A stretch of DNA of 23,503 nt from Flavobacterium sp. Its GTDB lineage: Bacteria > Bacteroidota > Bacteroidia > Flavobacteriales > Flavobacteriaceae. Positions 8,715 through 15,638 of the stretch are shown one piece after another. Positions within the stretch are counted from its first letter, which is position 1, and the number at the start of each line of letters is the position of its first letter. Made by a program: the position numbers and the translations under genes. Location of the stretch: contig NZ_JAGKWP010000033.1 in the NCBI RefSeq assembly GCF_021151785.1, forward strand, positions 1 through 23,503, written 5' to 3'. The notes beneath the pieces were generated by a model. It was not told where the DNA came from and did no database searches. It was given only the letters and a program-made list of their open reading frames with translations.

Positions 8715-9107
8715 ATGAAGACTTTAAAAAATAAAAATCAATTCTTACTAATTATCTTAGCTATACTTTTTTCACAAAATATTTTCTGCCAAATTAAAAA
8801 CAACACAGTAGAACAGGAGGTCAAAATTGATCAATTGTTATCAGAAAAAAGAAAAAACAATGCTTCAATAACCATAAATGACAAATTTAAAATTCAAATA
8901 TTTTTTGGTACAATTGAGGAATCAAAGAAGAATTTAACCGCCTTTAAAAAAGAGTTCAAATATATGGATGGGACAATAGTTTTTAGCAATCCTTCATACA
9001 AGGTTTGGGTTGGTAGCTTCAAATCAAAAATTGAGGCCGAAAAGGCGTTACTTTCCATTAAAAAAAAATATCCTTCTGCCAATATTATAAATCCAAATAA
9101 AAAATAA
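8715..9107 (+). CDS. Secreted SPOR-domain protein
   Basis: This 130-residue protein starts at ATG 8715 (MKTLKNKNQF). A frame from TTG 8694 is rejected because that codon lies inside the likely -7 promoter box. Residues 1-25 form a signal peptide ending near FSQNIFCQ. Residues about 56-125 form a SPOR-like domain: FKIQIFFGTIEESKKNLTAF is the first strand and helix, and YKVWVGSFKSKIEAEKAL is the characteristic second half. SPOR domains bind peptidoglycan, usually glycan lacking stem peptides at division or remodelling sites. This copy has little besides the domain, so it probably acts in the periplasm as a small wall-binding protein. It is the only plus-strand gene in the window, divergent from actA and convergent with the catabolic operon. 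From memory, SPOR genes often neighbour act genes in flavobacteria; a direct role in respiration is unproven. Confidence 0.8.
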   Translation: MKTLKNKNQFLLIILAILFSQNIFCQIKNNTVEQEVKIDQLLSEKRKNNASITINDKFKIQIFFGTIEESKKNLTAFKKEFKYMDGTIVFSNPSYKVWVGSFKSKIEAEKALLSIKKKYPSANIINPNKK

Positions 9108-9115
9108 AACAAAGC

Positions 9116-9138
9116 GAGCCCGATATTTTATCGAGCTC
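9116..9138. terminator. Bidirectional hairpin between the convergent SPOR gene and catabolic operon
   Basis: GAGCCCGATA (9116-9125) and TATCGAGCTC (9129-9138) pair with one mismatch around a three-base loop. Read on the minus strand the hairpin is followed by a T-rich tract (GCTTTGTTTTATTTTTT), as expected for a terminator of the catabolic operon. On the plus strand the downstream sequence is AT-rich but has no strong T run, so termination of the SPOR gene there would be weaker. Confidence 0.65.
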
Positions 9139-9204
9139 ACTAACATAAAATTAGTCATTTTGATATAACCTTTTGGATATTATCTACAATTAACATCTTG
9201 TAAA

Positions 9205-9954
9205 TTAATATTTCCCATTAAGCAATTCACCTCCAATGGGCGCTTTAGCTTCAATAGAAAGCTTTTTCATCATCTCATAAGTAGTACAAACTGCTGCCGA
9301 AGTAACGGGAATTCCACACTCAGCTTGAATTAAATCAATAGCCTCTAATGAAGGCATTTGCACACATGCAGATACAACTAAGACATCTACGTCGGTTAAG
9401 TCTAATTGCTTATAAATCTCAACTAAATTCATAGGGTTCTGAGCTGCCACTTCTAAATTATCAGGAATTTCTAAAGCAATACTCTCCTTTACTTTTATCC
9501 CTTGATGCTCAATATAATCGACCACCTTATCTGTTAAAGGACGCATATAAGGAGTAATGATTGAAATTTGTTTTGCCCCTAAGATTTTTAATCCATTGAT
9601 CAAAGCTCCCGCAGAAGTAACAATAGGAGTAGGAAAATCATTTGCTATAGTTTCTTGATGCAAATTTACCTCCGAAACACAATGATATCCACGTCCCATA
9701 CTCATAATAGCTACTAAACAAGCGTAGCCCATAACATCAACATGTGCATCTGACAACTCTTGTGCGCATTTCAAACTCATGGCATCCATGGCTTCTAATT
9801 CTTCTTTAGTTACTTTTTTCATGCGCATTCTGCTACTATGAAACGTAAAACGCTCTGGTAAAATGGTTTCACGTGAGCGAAAAATCGCGGGTATTTCGGT
9901 TTCCATCGTTACATTTGAGGATGGAACTATTTGGCCTATTCTGTATTTTTTCAT
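9205..9954 (-). CDS. Maleate cis-trans isomerase (Asp/Glu racemase superfamily)
   Basis: This 249-residue protein would convert maleate to fumarate. It matches the NicE-type maleate isomerase pattern: an N-terminal RIGQIVPSSNVTMETEIP, then ERFTFHSSRMRM, and two active-site cysteines, Cys79 in GYACLVAIMSMG and Cys197 in VVSACVQMPSLEA. NicE uses an equivalent pair. Asn14 and the serines in PSSN are candidate carboxylate-binding residues. It is the last gene of the operon, with one base between the upstream hydrolase stop and its ATG. Its presence says that ring-cleavage product is split while still in the cis form, releasing maleate (or maleamate, then maleate), so no glutathione-dependent maleylpyruvate isomerase is needed. 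A general aspartate/glutamate racemase is much less likely given the maleate-isomerase-specific motifs. Confidence 0.88.
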   Translation of the reverse strand: MKKYRIGQIVPSSNVTMETEIPAIFRSRETILPERFTFHSSRMRMKKVTKEELEAMDAMSLKCAQELSDAHVDVMGYACLVAIMSMGRGYHCVSEVNLHQETIANDFPTPIVTSAGALINGLKILGAKQISIITPYMRPLTDKVVDYIEHQGIKVKESIALEIPDNLEVAAQNPMNLVEIYKQLDLTDVDVLVVSACVQMPSLEAIDLIQAECGIPVTSAAVCTTYEMMKKLSIEAKAPIGGELLNGKY

Positions 9955-9955
9955 T

Positions 9956-10864
9956 TTAAATTTCTTTAACCGTATTCACAATCGTTCCAATTCCTTCTAA
10001 AGTTGCTTCTACCACATCTCCATCATACAACCACTCTTGAGGATCTCTTCCTGCACCAACTCCAGCTGGCGTTCCCGTTGCGATAATATCTCCAGGTTCT
10101 AATGTAAAAACGATACTTAAATCTTCTATTAAATCGTTAATATTAAACAACATGAACTTGGTGTTAGAATTCTGTTTTTCAACACTATTGACCTTTAAAG
10201 TTAAATTCAGGTTATGTGGATTAACTATTTCGTCTTTAGTGACTAAAACTGGTCCCATGGGCGCAAATGTATCTTGTCCTTTAGACACAATCCATTGTCC
10301 CTCTCTACGGCAATCACGTGCTGAAATATCGTTTATAACTGTATATCCAAACACATAATCCATCGCATTTTCTTTGGCTACATATTTCCCTTTTTTAGAG
10401 ATAACAACTGCTAATTCACACTCCCAATCTAATTGAGACGTCAATTTTGTATTCTTTATAATTTCTGTATTCGTAGCCGTAACAGTAGTTGGTGGTTTTG
10501 AGAAAATAATCGGTTTGATTGGAAGTTTTCCAGTTGTATCTAATGTTCGAGCACTTTCAGCCACATGTTCGGTATAATTCAATCCGATTCCAATGATGTT
10601 TTTTCTTGGTTTTGGTATGGGAGCTAAAAAAATAACCTCATCGATTGGATAAGCTATTTCATCAAATTGTTTTTGAGAAGTATCAGCAATTAGATCATTA
10701 ATTTCATCAATAACCTCAAATCCCATATCAATTAATTCTAACATATTATTTGGCAAAGGAAAATTGGATACATCTCCAAAATCTTCCATATCGATTACTT
10801 GATTATTATGAATAAAACCTAAACGAGGTTCTGAATCTTGTATTGAGTAGGTTAGTAATTTCAT
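9956..10864 (-). CDS. Fumarylacetoacetate hydrolase-family enzyme, probable maleylpyruvate/maleamylpyruvate hydrolase
   Basis: This 302-residue protein has the FAH fold: a small N-terminal domain (1-80) and a catalytic domain with metal ligands Glu148 and Glu150 (DWECELAVV), Asp179 (INDISARD), Lys195 (SKGQDTF) and the GTPAGVG loop at 264-270. FAH-family enzymes cleave C-C bonds of acylpyruvates, decarboxylate, or hydrate and tautomerise dienoates. Next to a gentisate-dioxygenase-like cupin and a maleate isomerase, the sensible reaction is hydrolysis of the cis ring-cleavage product to pyruvate plus maleate (or maleamate if the substrate was an aminophenol acid). Start ATG at 10864 follows a 65-bp gap after the dioxygenase. 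Substrate is inferred from context; the family call is firm. Confidence 0.85.
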   Translation of the reverse strand: MKLLTYSIQDSEPRLGFIHNNQVIDMEDFGDVSNFPLPNNMLELIDMGFEVIDEINDLIADTSQKQFDEIAYPIDEVIFLAPIPKPRKNIIGIGLNYTEHVAESARTLDTTGKLPIKPIIFSKPPTTVTATNTEIIKNTKLTSQLDWECELAVVISKKGKYVAKENAMDYVFGYTVINDISARDCRREGQWIVSKGQDTFAPMGPVLVTKDEIVNPHNLNLTLKVNSVEKQNSNTKFMLFNINDLIEDLSIVFTLEPGDIIATGTPAGVGAGRDPQEWLYDGDVVEATLEGIGTIVNTVKEI

Positions 10865-10929
10865 GTTTATCTAAATTAAATGCAATGAATGCGAAGTTAT
10901 TTTTTTATTGATTTTTGAACTTGATATTG

Positions 10930-12042
10930 TTATTGAATTTGTTGATGCCCATTATTTTCGGTGAAATTTCTAGACTGAAACAACCCTAAACCTTCAATAA
11001 CTGGCAAATCATTAAAACTAAATAGACAGGCATCTTCTGTTTCAGATAAGTTATGATGTTCGTGCCATGCCCAACTCGGAACACAGAAAATATCTCTTTC
11101 TTTCCAATCGAAGCGTTTTCCATTGATGATGGTGTAACCTTTTCCTTTAGCGCATTGGTAAACAAAAGAACCTGTATGTTTATGAGCTTTCCCTTTAAAA
11201 CCTGCAGGTAACAATTGCATTGCTGCACCCATGGTTTGCATAACATGACCTCCTGTTAATGGATTTGAATATTGCATAAGAATACCATCAAACAAATTGA
11301 TTTCATTCACTTTAAGTGCATCTAATAAAGCTGGATATACCTTTGCCCAAGAATATTTAAACAAAGGGGAATAAGGTTTATCCCATGAACTATCCACAGG
11401 AATGAGTCCAACACAACCATAGGTTATCGGAGAAAAATTCAAAGGTTTAACTAATGGTTGTTTTCCATCATAAACCGCATAATCATTAGCTTCCAAAGCA
11501 TTTACAAGTGGAATATCTAATCCATCTTGCCAGATACATGTTTCACCATCATCCTCTACCCCATGTTCATGCCAGGTTGAATTAGGAGTGATGACAAAAT
11601 CATTTACTTCCAACATAATTTTATTACCATCCACCACGGTATAACCTTTACTCCCCTCCATAATAAAACGCAACGCTGAAGCTCGATGACGATGAGCAGA
11701 TGTGCTTTCACCAGGACGAGTCACTTGAATTCCTGTATATAACCAACCAACAGCGGCAGAAACATCCTTACGCTTTTCGTTGACTAAATACACAACACGC
11801 CTACCCGCTTGTTCTGGTGTTACTAATTCTGATGACTTTAATACTAAATTACGCAAATCATCATATTTCCACAGCATAGGAACCGAAGAAGAACGCGGTT
11901 CCCAAGGTTCAATATCATTAGCTACGGTCCATAATGCTCCAGCTCCAAGTTTCTCTAATTCTTTATAGTAAACTTTTAATTCGTCGGAATCTTGTACTCG
12001 AGCACGTCCGTAAACATCATCTGAATAGTTGTTTTCTTCCAT
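10930..12042 (-). CDS. Gentisate 1,2-dioxygenase-like double-cupin ring-cleavage dioxygenase (possible 5-hydroxyanthranilate dioxygenase)
   Basis: This 370-residue bicupin belongs to the gentisate/salicylate 1,2-dioxygenase family, non-haem Fe(II) enzymes that open the ring between the carboxyl-bearing carbon and its ortho-substituted neighbour. The N-terminal cupin has the expected ligands His117 and His119 (AHRHRASALRF) and a third His in TWHEHG (158 or 160). WQDGLDIP at 171-178 is a family signature. The C-terminal cupin also keeps a metal-site-like set (His287, His289 in AHKHTGSF; His327 in WAWHEHH). Length is close to usual for the family. The start ATG at 12042 is preceded by ATAGGATT, a weak ribosome-binding site. 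Gentisate, 5-hydroxyanthranilate and related acids are all possible substrates; I cannot separate them by eye. The nitrilase 43 bp upstream and maleate isomerase downstream bear on this choice. Confidence 0.85.
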   Translation of the reverse strand: MEENNYSDDVYGRARVQDSDELKVYYKELEKLGAGALWTVANDIEPWEPRSSSVPMLWKYDDLRNLVLKSSELVTPEQAGRRVVYLVNEKRKDVSAAVGWLYTGIQVTRPGESTSAHRHRASALRFIMEGSKGYTVVDGNKIMLEVNDFVITPNSTWHEHGVEDDGETCIWQDGLDIPLVNALEANDYAVYDGKQPLVKPLNFSPITYGCVGLIPVDSSWDKPYSPLFKYSWAKVYPALLDALKVNEINLFDGILMQYSNPLTGGHVMQTMGAAMQLLPAGFKGKAHKHTGSFVYQCAKGKGYTIINGKRFDWKERDIFCVPSWAWHEHHNLSETEDACLFSFNDLPVIEGLGLFQSRNFTENNGHQQIQ

Positions 12043-12085
12043 AATCCTATATTTTAATAATGACTTAAAGAGTTTAAGTCAACAT

Positions 12086-13066
12086 TTATCTTTTATTAAA
12101 TTCTTCGTGAGTATCTACAAATGTAATTTTTCTTGTTGGTGCCACATTTACACGCAAATCAAATATATCGAAACGATTATAATGACCTAAAATATCGTGC
12201 ATTTGTTTTGGTTGGACACATTTTATCAAATCTATTTCTGCATACACCATTCCCTCGTCATCGATTAATGGGGTTCCTATTACAGCTCCGTTTGGACCAA
12301 TAAAACCAGAAAAAGCAGAACTTTTCCTATCCAATAATTCATCTATATTTGGGACATCCACACGTAAAACATCTTTGATTTCTTGCGAAATAGTAGAACA
12401 AGAGACAATGGTAAATAATTTACCTTCAAAAGAATGTGCAGCGGCACGAATTTTTATTGCCTCAGCCATATCATAATCAGGTGGTGCAACAGGTAATGAA
12501 ATATAATTTGCAATGTGAATTAATTCGCCTTGAGAAAGCAAAGTAAATCGGGCTAATGTATTTGTATTTTCACCACAAGCCAATGTTCCTATCGGACCCA
12601 CTTCAGTGTTATATACTTTTAGTGAAGAGCCATCTCCTGAAGTCCAAGTTAATTTTTCAGCCCAAGTAGGCACTAATTTTCTATGTTTACCAATAATTGA
12701 ACCTTTATTATCGATAATCAAATTCGTGTTATAAATTTCACCGAAACTTTTCCCTCTTTCATTAATTCCCATTACAATATGGATATCATATTCTTTAGCT
12801 ATCAAACATAGTTTTTTAATCTCGGGACCAGCTATATCAACTGAATTTTTATACAACTCTTCATACCATTTACTACCTTGAACCGGAGTCATGATCCAAT
12901 TCCAATAGGGATATCCTGCAATAAAAACTTCAGGAAAAGCGATTAATTTGGCTCCGTTATTAGCTGCTTCTTTAACGAATGAAATGGCCTTGTTAACTGT
13001 TTTTTCTACGTTAAGAAACACAGGTGCTGTTTGTACTGTTGCGGCTTTTATTTTTTTGAATTCCAT
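12086..13066 (-). CDS. Nitrilase-superfamily carbon-nitrogen hydrolase in the aromatic operon
   Basis: This 326-residue protein has the Glu-Lys-Cys triad of the nitrilase superfamily: Glu46 (AFPEVFIAGYPYW), Lys130 (GKHRKLVP) and Cys164 (LACGENTNTLARF). Motifs such as HRKLVPTWAEKLTW and SGDGS resemble true nitrilases (branch 1) more than amidases, although the residue after the catalytic Cys is Gly rather than the common Trp. It sits between the thioesterase (64-bp gap) and the dioxygenase. Two roles fit: hydrolysis of an aromatic nitrile to feed the CoA ligase, or hydrolysis of an amide made by ring cleavage of 5-hydroxyanthranilate (maleamate or maleamylpyruvate) to release ammonia. The second ties every gene of the operon into one route but is inference. 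No signal peptide is seen, so the enzyme is cytoplasmic. Confidence 0.85.
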   Translation of the reverse strand: MEFKKIKAATVQTAPVFLNVEKTVNKAISFVKEAANNGAKLIAFPEVFIAGYPYWNWIMTPVQGSKWYEELYKNSVDIAGPEIKKLCLIAKEYDIHIVMGINERGKSFGEIYNTNLIIDNKGSIIGKHRKLVPTWAEKLTWTSGDGSSLKVYNTEVGPIGTLACGENTNTLARFTLLSQGELIHIANYISLPVAPPDYDMAEAIKIRAAAHSFEGKLFTIVSCSTISQEIKDVLRVDVPNIDELLDRKSSAFSGFIGPNGAVIGTPLIDDEGMVYAEIDLIKCVQPKQMHDILGHYNRFDIFDLRVNVAPTRKITFVDTHEEFNKR

Positions 13067-13075
13067 ATTTTAAGA

Positions 13076-13114
13076 AATTACGAATTTAAAATTATGAGTT
13101 TTGAATTACGAATT
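13076..13114. repeat. Two copies of the 11-mer AATTACGAATT in the thioesterase-nitrilase gap
   Basis: AATTACGAATT occurs exactly at 13076-13086 and 13104-13114, inside the 64-bp gap between the thioesterase and nitrilase genes. A third exact copy is at 15141-15151 at the ligase/DUF4265 junction, where it forms the end and stop codon of the DUF4265-like gene. Shorter partial matches fall in the thioesterase gene near 13264 and 13294. Function unknown; it could be a small dispersed flavobacterial repeat. Confidence 0.4.
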
Positions 13115-13130
13115 GAAATTAAAGAATAAT

Positions 13131-13553
13131 TTACAATTGGTACATCCTAATTCTATCTTTCATTACTTCAGAAAAAGCTTCTGATTTAATTTCGTTTCTA
13201 TTTTCAGCAATTTTGACGTTAACCAAAGTCACTTCACCTTCTAACACTGTAGTATCCTTATCTTTTACGAATTGAAATCCGCATAAAATAGAAGAATTAC
13301 GAAGTTCTTTTACCCACAATTTCTTTGTTAGTATTTCACCTAAACGAGCAGGTGCTTTAAATTGCACTTTTAAATCTACTGTAGGTATTCCGTTTGTTTC
13401 ATGCATTCTAGAAAATGGTCTGTCTAGTGCTTCTTCAAACCAATCTTCTACCAAATCATTTATCATTTCCATAAATCGAGGATAAAAAACTATACCCGCG
13501 TAATCAATATGCTTGAATTTGATTTTTTCTTGTTTTATATAAAATTGACTCAT
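13131..13553 (-). CDS. 4-hydroxybenzoyl-CoA thioesterase-family acyl-CoA thioesterase
   Basis: This 140-residue hot-dog-fold protein has the 4HBT signature at its N-terminus: KFKHIDYAGIVFYPRF, with Asp17 in the position of the catalytic aspartate of Pseudomonas 4-hydroxybenzoyl-CoA thioesterase. Later parts (PTVDLKVQFKAPARLGE) are typical of the family. It follows the CoA ligase by four bases, so the two are probably translationally linked. In the pathway it would remove CoA from the 5-hydroxylated aromatic acyl-CoA to give the free acid for the ring-cleavage dioxygenase; gentisate-type dioxygenases act on free acids. The exact acyl group is inferred from the operon. A general housekeeping thioesterase is possible but unlikely given the position. 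Confidence 0.85.
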   Translation of the reverse strand: MSQFYIKQEKIKFKHIDYAGIVFYPRFMEMINDLVEDWFEEALDRPFSRMHETNGIPTVDLKVQFKAPARLGEILTKKLWVKELRNSSILCGFQFVKDKDTTVLEGEVTLVNVKIAENRNEIKSEAFSEVMKDRIRMYQL

Positions 13554-13557
13554 TGTA

Positions 13558-15138
13558 TTATTTCAATTTAAATCGTTGTATTTTTCCTGTCTCAGTTTTT
13601 GGTAATATTTCCACAAAATGAATTACTCTAGGATATTTGTATGGTGCTGCATTTTCTTTAAACCAATGTTGAATATGATTTTTATGTGCATCAGTTGCTT
13701 TACTTTGATCTTTTAAAACAATATGTGCGCAAACCAACATACCTCTTTCACTATCAGGCATTCCTACAACAGCACACTCTAAAACATCTTCATGAGTTAA
13801 AAGCACACTTTCCACTTCTATAGCTGCAATATTGTATCCGGAAGAAATAATCATATCATCACCACGGGCTATAAAATAAAAATACCCTTCTTCATCTTGT
13901 TTAAAAATATCACCTGTGATGTTCCATCCTGACTGAACATACTCAAGTTGTTTATCTTCTCTATTCAAATACTTACAACCTGTTATCCCTTGAACCGCTA
14001 ATCGACCTGGTTTATTCTTAGGAACTTCATTCCCCTCTTCATCTATTATTTTAGCTATATAACCTGAAATAGCTTTACCAGTAGTTCCTGGTTTCATATT
14101 TTCTTCATTAGAAGATATAAAGATATGCAACATTTCGGTAGCACCAATTCCATCAATGATTTTGAGTCCAGTTACTTCGTACCAATCTTGCCAGACTTTT
14201 AACGGCAAAGTTTCCCCCGCTGATACACATTTTCTTAAGCTAGAAATATCAAAATCTGCCACTTTCGTAGTCAAAACACGCCAAGCCGTTGGCGCGGTAA
14301 AACAAATGGTAATTTTGAAATCCTGAATGGCTTTTAATAAAATATCTGGAGTTGGTTTTTCAATTAGAAACGTAGTTGCTCCAAAATAAAGTGGAAATAA
14401 AACTAAACCTCCCAAACCAAAAGTAAATCCAATAGGTGGACTTCCAGTAAACACATCTTCACTGGTTGGCTGTAAAGAATAATTTGGAAATGCTTCACAA
14501 ATATTCAACACATCTTTATGATAATGTGCCGTCATTTTTGGCAAGCCAGTAGTTCCTGAGGTAAAACCAATTAAAGCAATATCTTCTGCATTTGAATTGT
14601 AATTTGTAAAAACTTTGGGTTTGGAAGCCATTTTTATTTCTAAATCGCTATTTCGATAATAAGTAATTTGCTTTAGAAAAGCACTATTCACCAACCGGAT
14701 TTCTTCTGCTAAATCATGATCACAAATAACATGAGATATTTCTGCACAATCTATTATTGTTGTTAATTCTTTAGCACGCAATAAAGGCATAGTAGCTACT
14801 ACTATTCCACCTGCTTTGATAATCGCAAACCAACATGCTACCATCATGGGGTTATTCGCTGAACGCAACAAAACTCTATTACCAGATTGCAACCCTAAAT
14901 CATTTACTAAAACATGTGCAATTTGATTGGCTCTATCAAATAAATCTCGATACGTCCAAGTTTCATCAAAAGTTTGAATACAAATTTTAGAACCGTTTCC
15001 ATTTTCTATGTGAAAGTCTAATAATCGATAGGCACAATTTAACCATTCTTCTCTTTTAAACTGAGGTAAATCTAAAAACTGATATGCTGGCTGCAATTCC
15101 AGTGATGGTAAATGACGGATAGCAAAGTTGTCTTTCAT
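13558..15138 (-). CDS. Aromatic acid-CoA ligase, 2-aminobenzoate-CoA ligase-like
   Basis: This 526-residue ANL-superfamily enzyme would activate an aromatic acid with ATP and CoA through an acyl-adenylate. Visible motifs are the P-loop TSGTTGLPK (193-201), the GATEM motif (332-336), TGD (408-410), RGDD (425-428) and the catalytic lysine Lys519 in TETGKIQR. The N-terminal half (DNFAIRHLPSLE, NRVLLRSANNPMMVACWFA, KAGGIVVATMPLLRAKEL) resembles proteins I know as 2-aminobenzoate-CoA ligases. That supports anthranilate, but benzoate or salicylate cannot be excluded. It is cytoplasmic and begins four bases after the DUF4265-like gene. Together with the monooxygenase two genes upstream it forms the CoA-dependent entry into the pathway, a strategy used by Azoarcus for 2-aminobenzoate and by Streptomyces (sdg genes) for salicylate. 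Confidence 0.83.
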   Translation of the reverse strand: MKDNFAIRHLPSLELQPAYQFLDLPQFKREEWLNCAYRLLDFHIENGNGSKICIQTFDETWTYRDLFDRANQIAHVLVNDLGLQSGNRVLLRSANNPMMVACWFAIIKAGGIVVATMPLLRAKELTTIIDCAEISHVICDHDLAEEIRLVNSAFLKQITYYRNSDLEIKMASKPKVFTNYNSNAEDIALIGFTSGTTGLPKMTAHYHKDVLNICEAFPNYSLQPTSEDVFTGSPPIGFTFGLGGLVLFPLYFGATTFLIEKPTPDILLKAIQDFKITICFTAPTAWRVLTTKVADFDISSLRKCVSAGETLPLKVWQDWYEVTGLKIIDGIGATEMLHIFISSNEENMKPGTTGKAISGYIAKIIDEEGNEVPKNKPGRLAVQGITGCKYLNREDKQLEYVQSGWNITGDIFKQDEEGYFYFIARGDDMIISSGYNIAAIEVESVLLTHEDVLECAVVGMPDSERGMLVCAHIVLKDQSKATDAHKNHIQHWFKENAAPYKYPRVIHFVEILPKTETGKIQRFKLK

Positions 15139-15142
15139 TTAA

Positions 15143-15628
15143 TTACGAATTAAAATTGTGAATATTAATATCATTAAAATGTTGATTTGACAATACAGGT
15201 TCGGCAAATTGAATCAATGCTTTACTTTCAAACTCTTCAAGCATCTTTTTAACTTCTAAATAATCGATTTCTGATGGAATATCAACCACAAAATATTTAT
15301 CATTTACTCCTTCTGATTCACAACCATATTCTAGCAGCCTTTTTCTCAAAATTTCTTTATCAAAATTCTCATTCATTATAATTATCTGAATAACAGAATT
15401 TCCTGAAAACTCAAAAACTTCATTAAAAACCAACATTTCTTCAACTTCATCAAAGGTGGCTTTAAACACATCTCCACAGGAAATCATAGGACCATAAAAT
15501 GGAATACTATCTAACTTGTATAATCCTTTTTGGTCATCAATTATTTCTGCCCACATAGTTTCTACTACATCATCTTCAAGAACATCGCTATAATATCTAA
15601 ATAATACTTTGGTCAAATTATCATCCAT
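15143..15628 (-). CDS. DUF4265-like protein of unknown function
   Basis: This 161-residue acidic, soluble protein has no signal peptide or membrane helix. The pattern of an N-terminal KVLFRYYSD, then ETMWAEIID..GLYKLDSIPFYGPMISCGDVFKATFDE, fits what I remember of DUF4265; the match is from memory and not certain. The second half (FEFSGNSVIQIIIM, then a charged helix) could form a small ferredoxin-like fold. No catalytic motif is obvious. It lies 10 bp after the fused monooxygenase and 4 bp before the CoA ligase, so it is embedded in the translational chain of the operon and probably made with those enzymes. Its last codons and stop are inside a copy of the AATTACGAATT repeat, which may have replaced the original C-terminus. 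I do not assign a function. Confidence 0.72.
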   Translation of the reverse strand: MDDNLTKVLFRYYSDVLEDDVVETMWAEIIDDQKGLYKLDSIPFYGPMISCGDVFKATFDEVEEMLVFNEVFEFSGNSVIQIIIMNENFDKEILRKRLLEYGCESEGVNDKYFVVDIPSEIDYLEVKKMLEEFESKALIQFAEPVLSNQHFNDINIHNFNS

Positions 15629-15638
15629 ACAATTACAA

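Noticed and set aside
9205..9954. Aspartate/glutamate racemase or arylmalonate decarboxylase
   Set aside because: The N-terminal PSSNVTMETEIP, SSRMRM and GYACLVAIMSMG motifs are specific to maleate isomerases, and the context needs that activity.
10986..11246. Minus-strand open frame of 86 codons inside the ring-cleavage dioxygenase gene
   Set aside because: It overlaps a strong bicupin coding sequence in another frame and has no recognisable domain.
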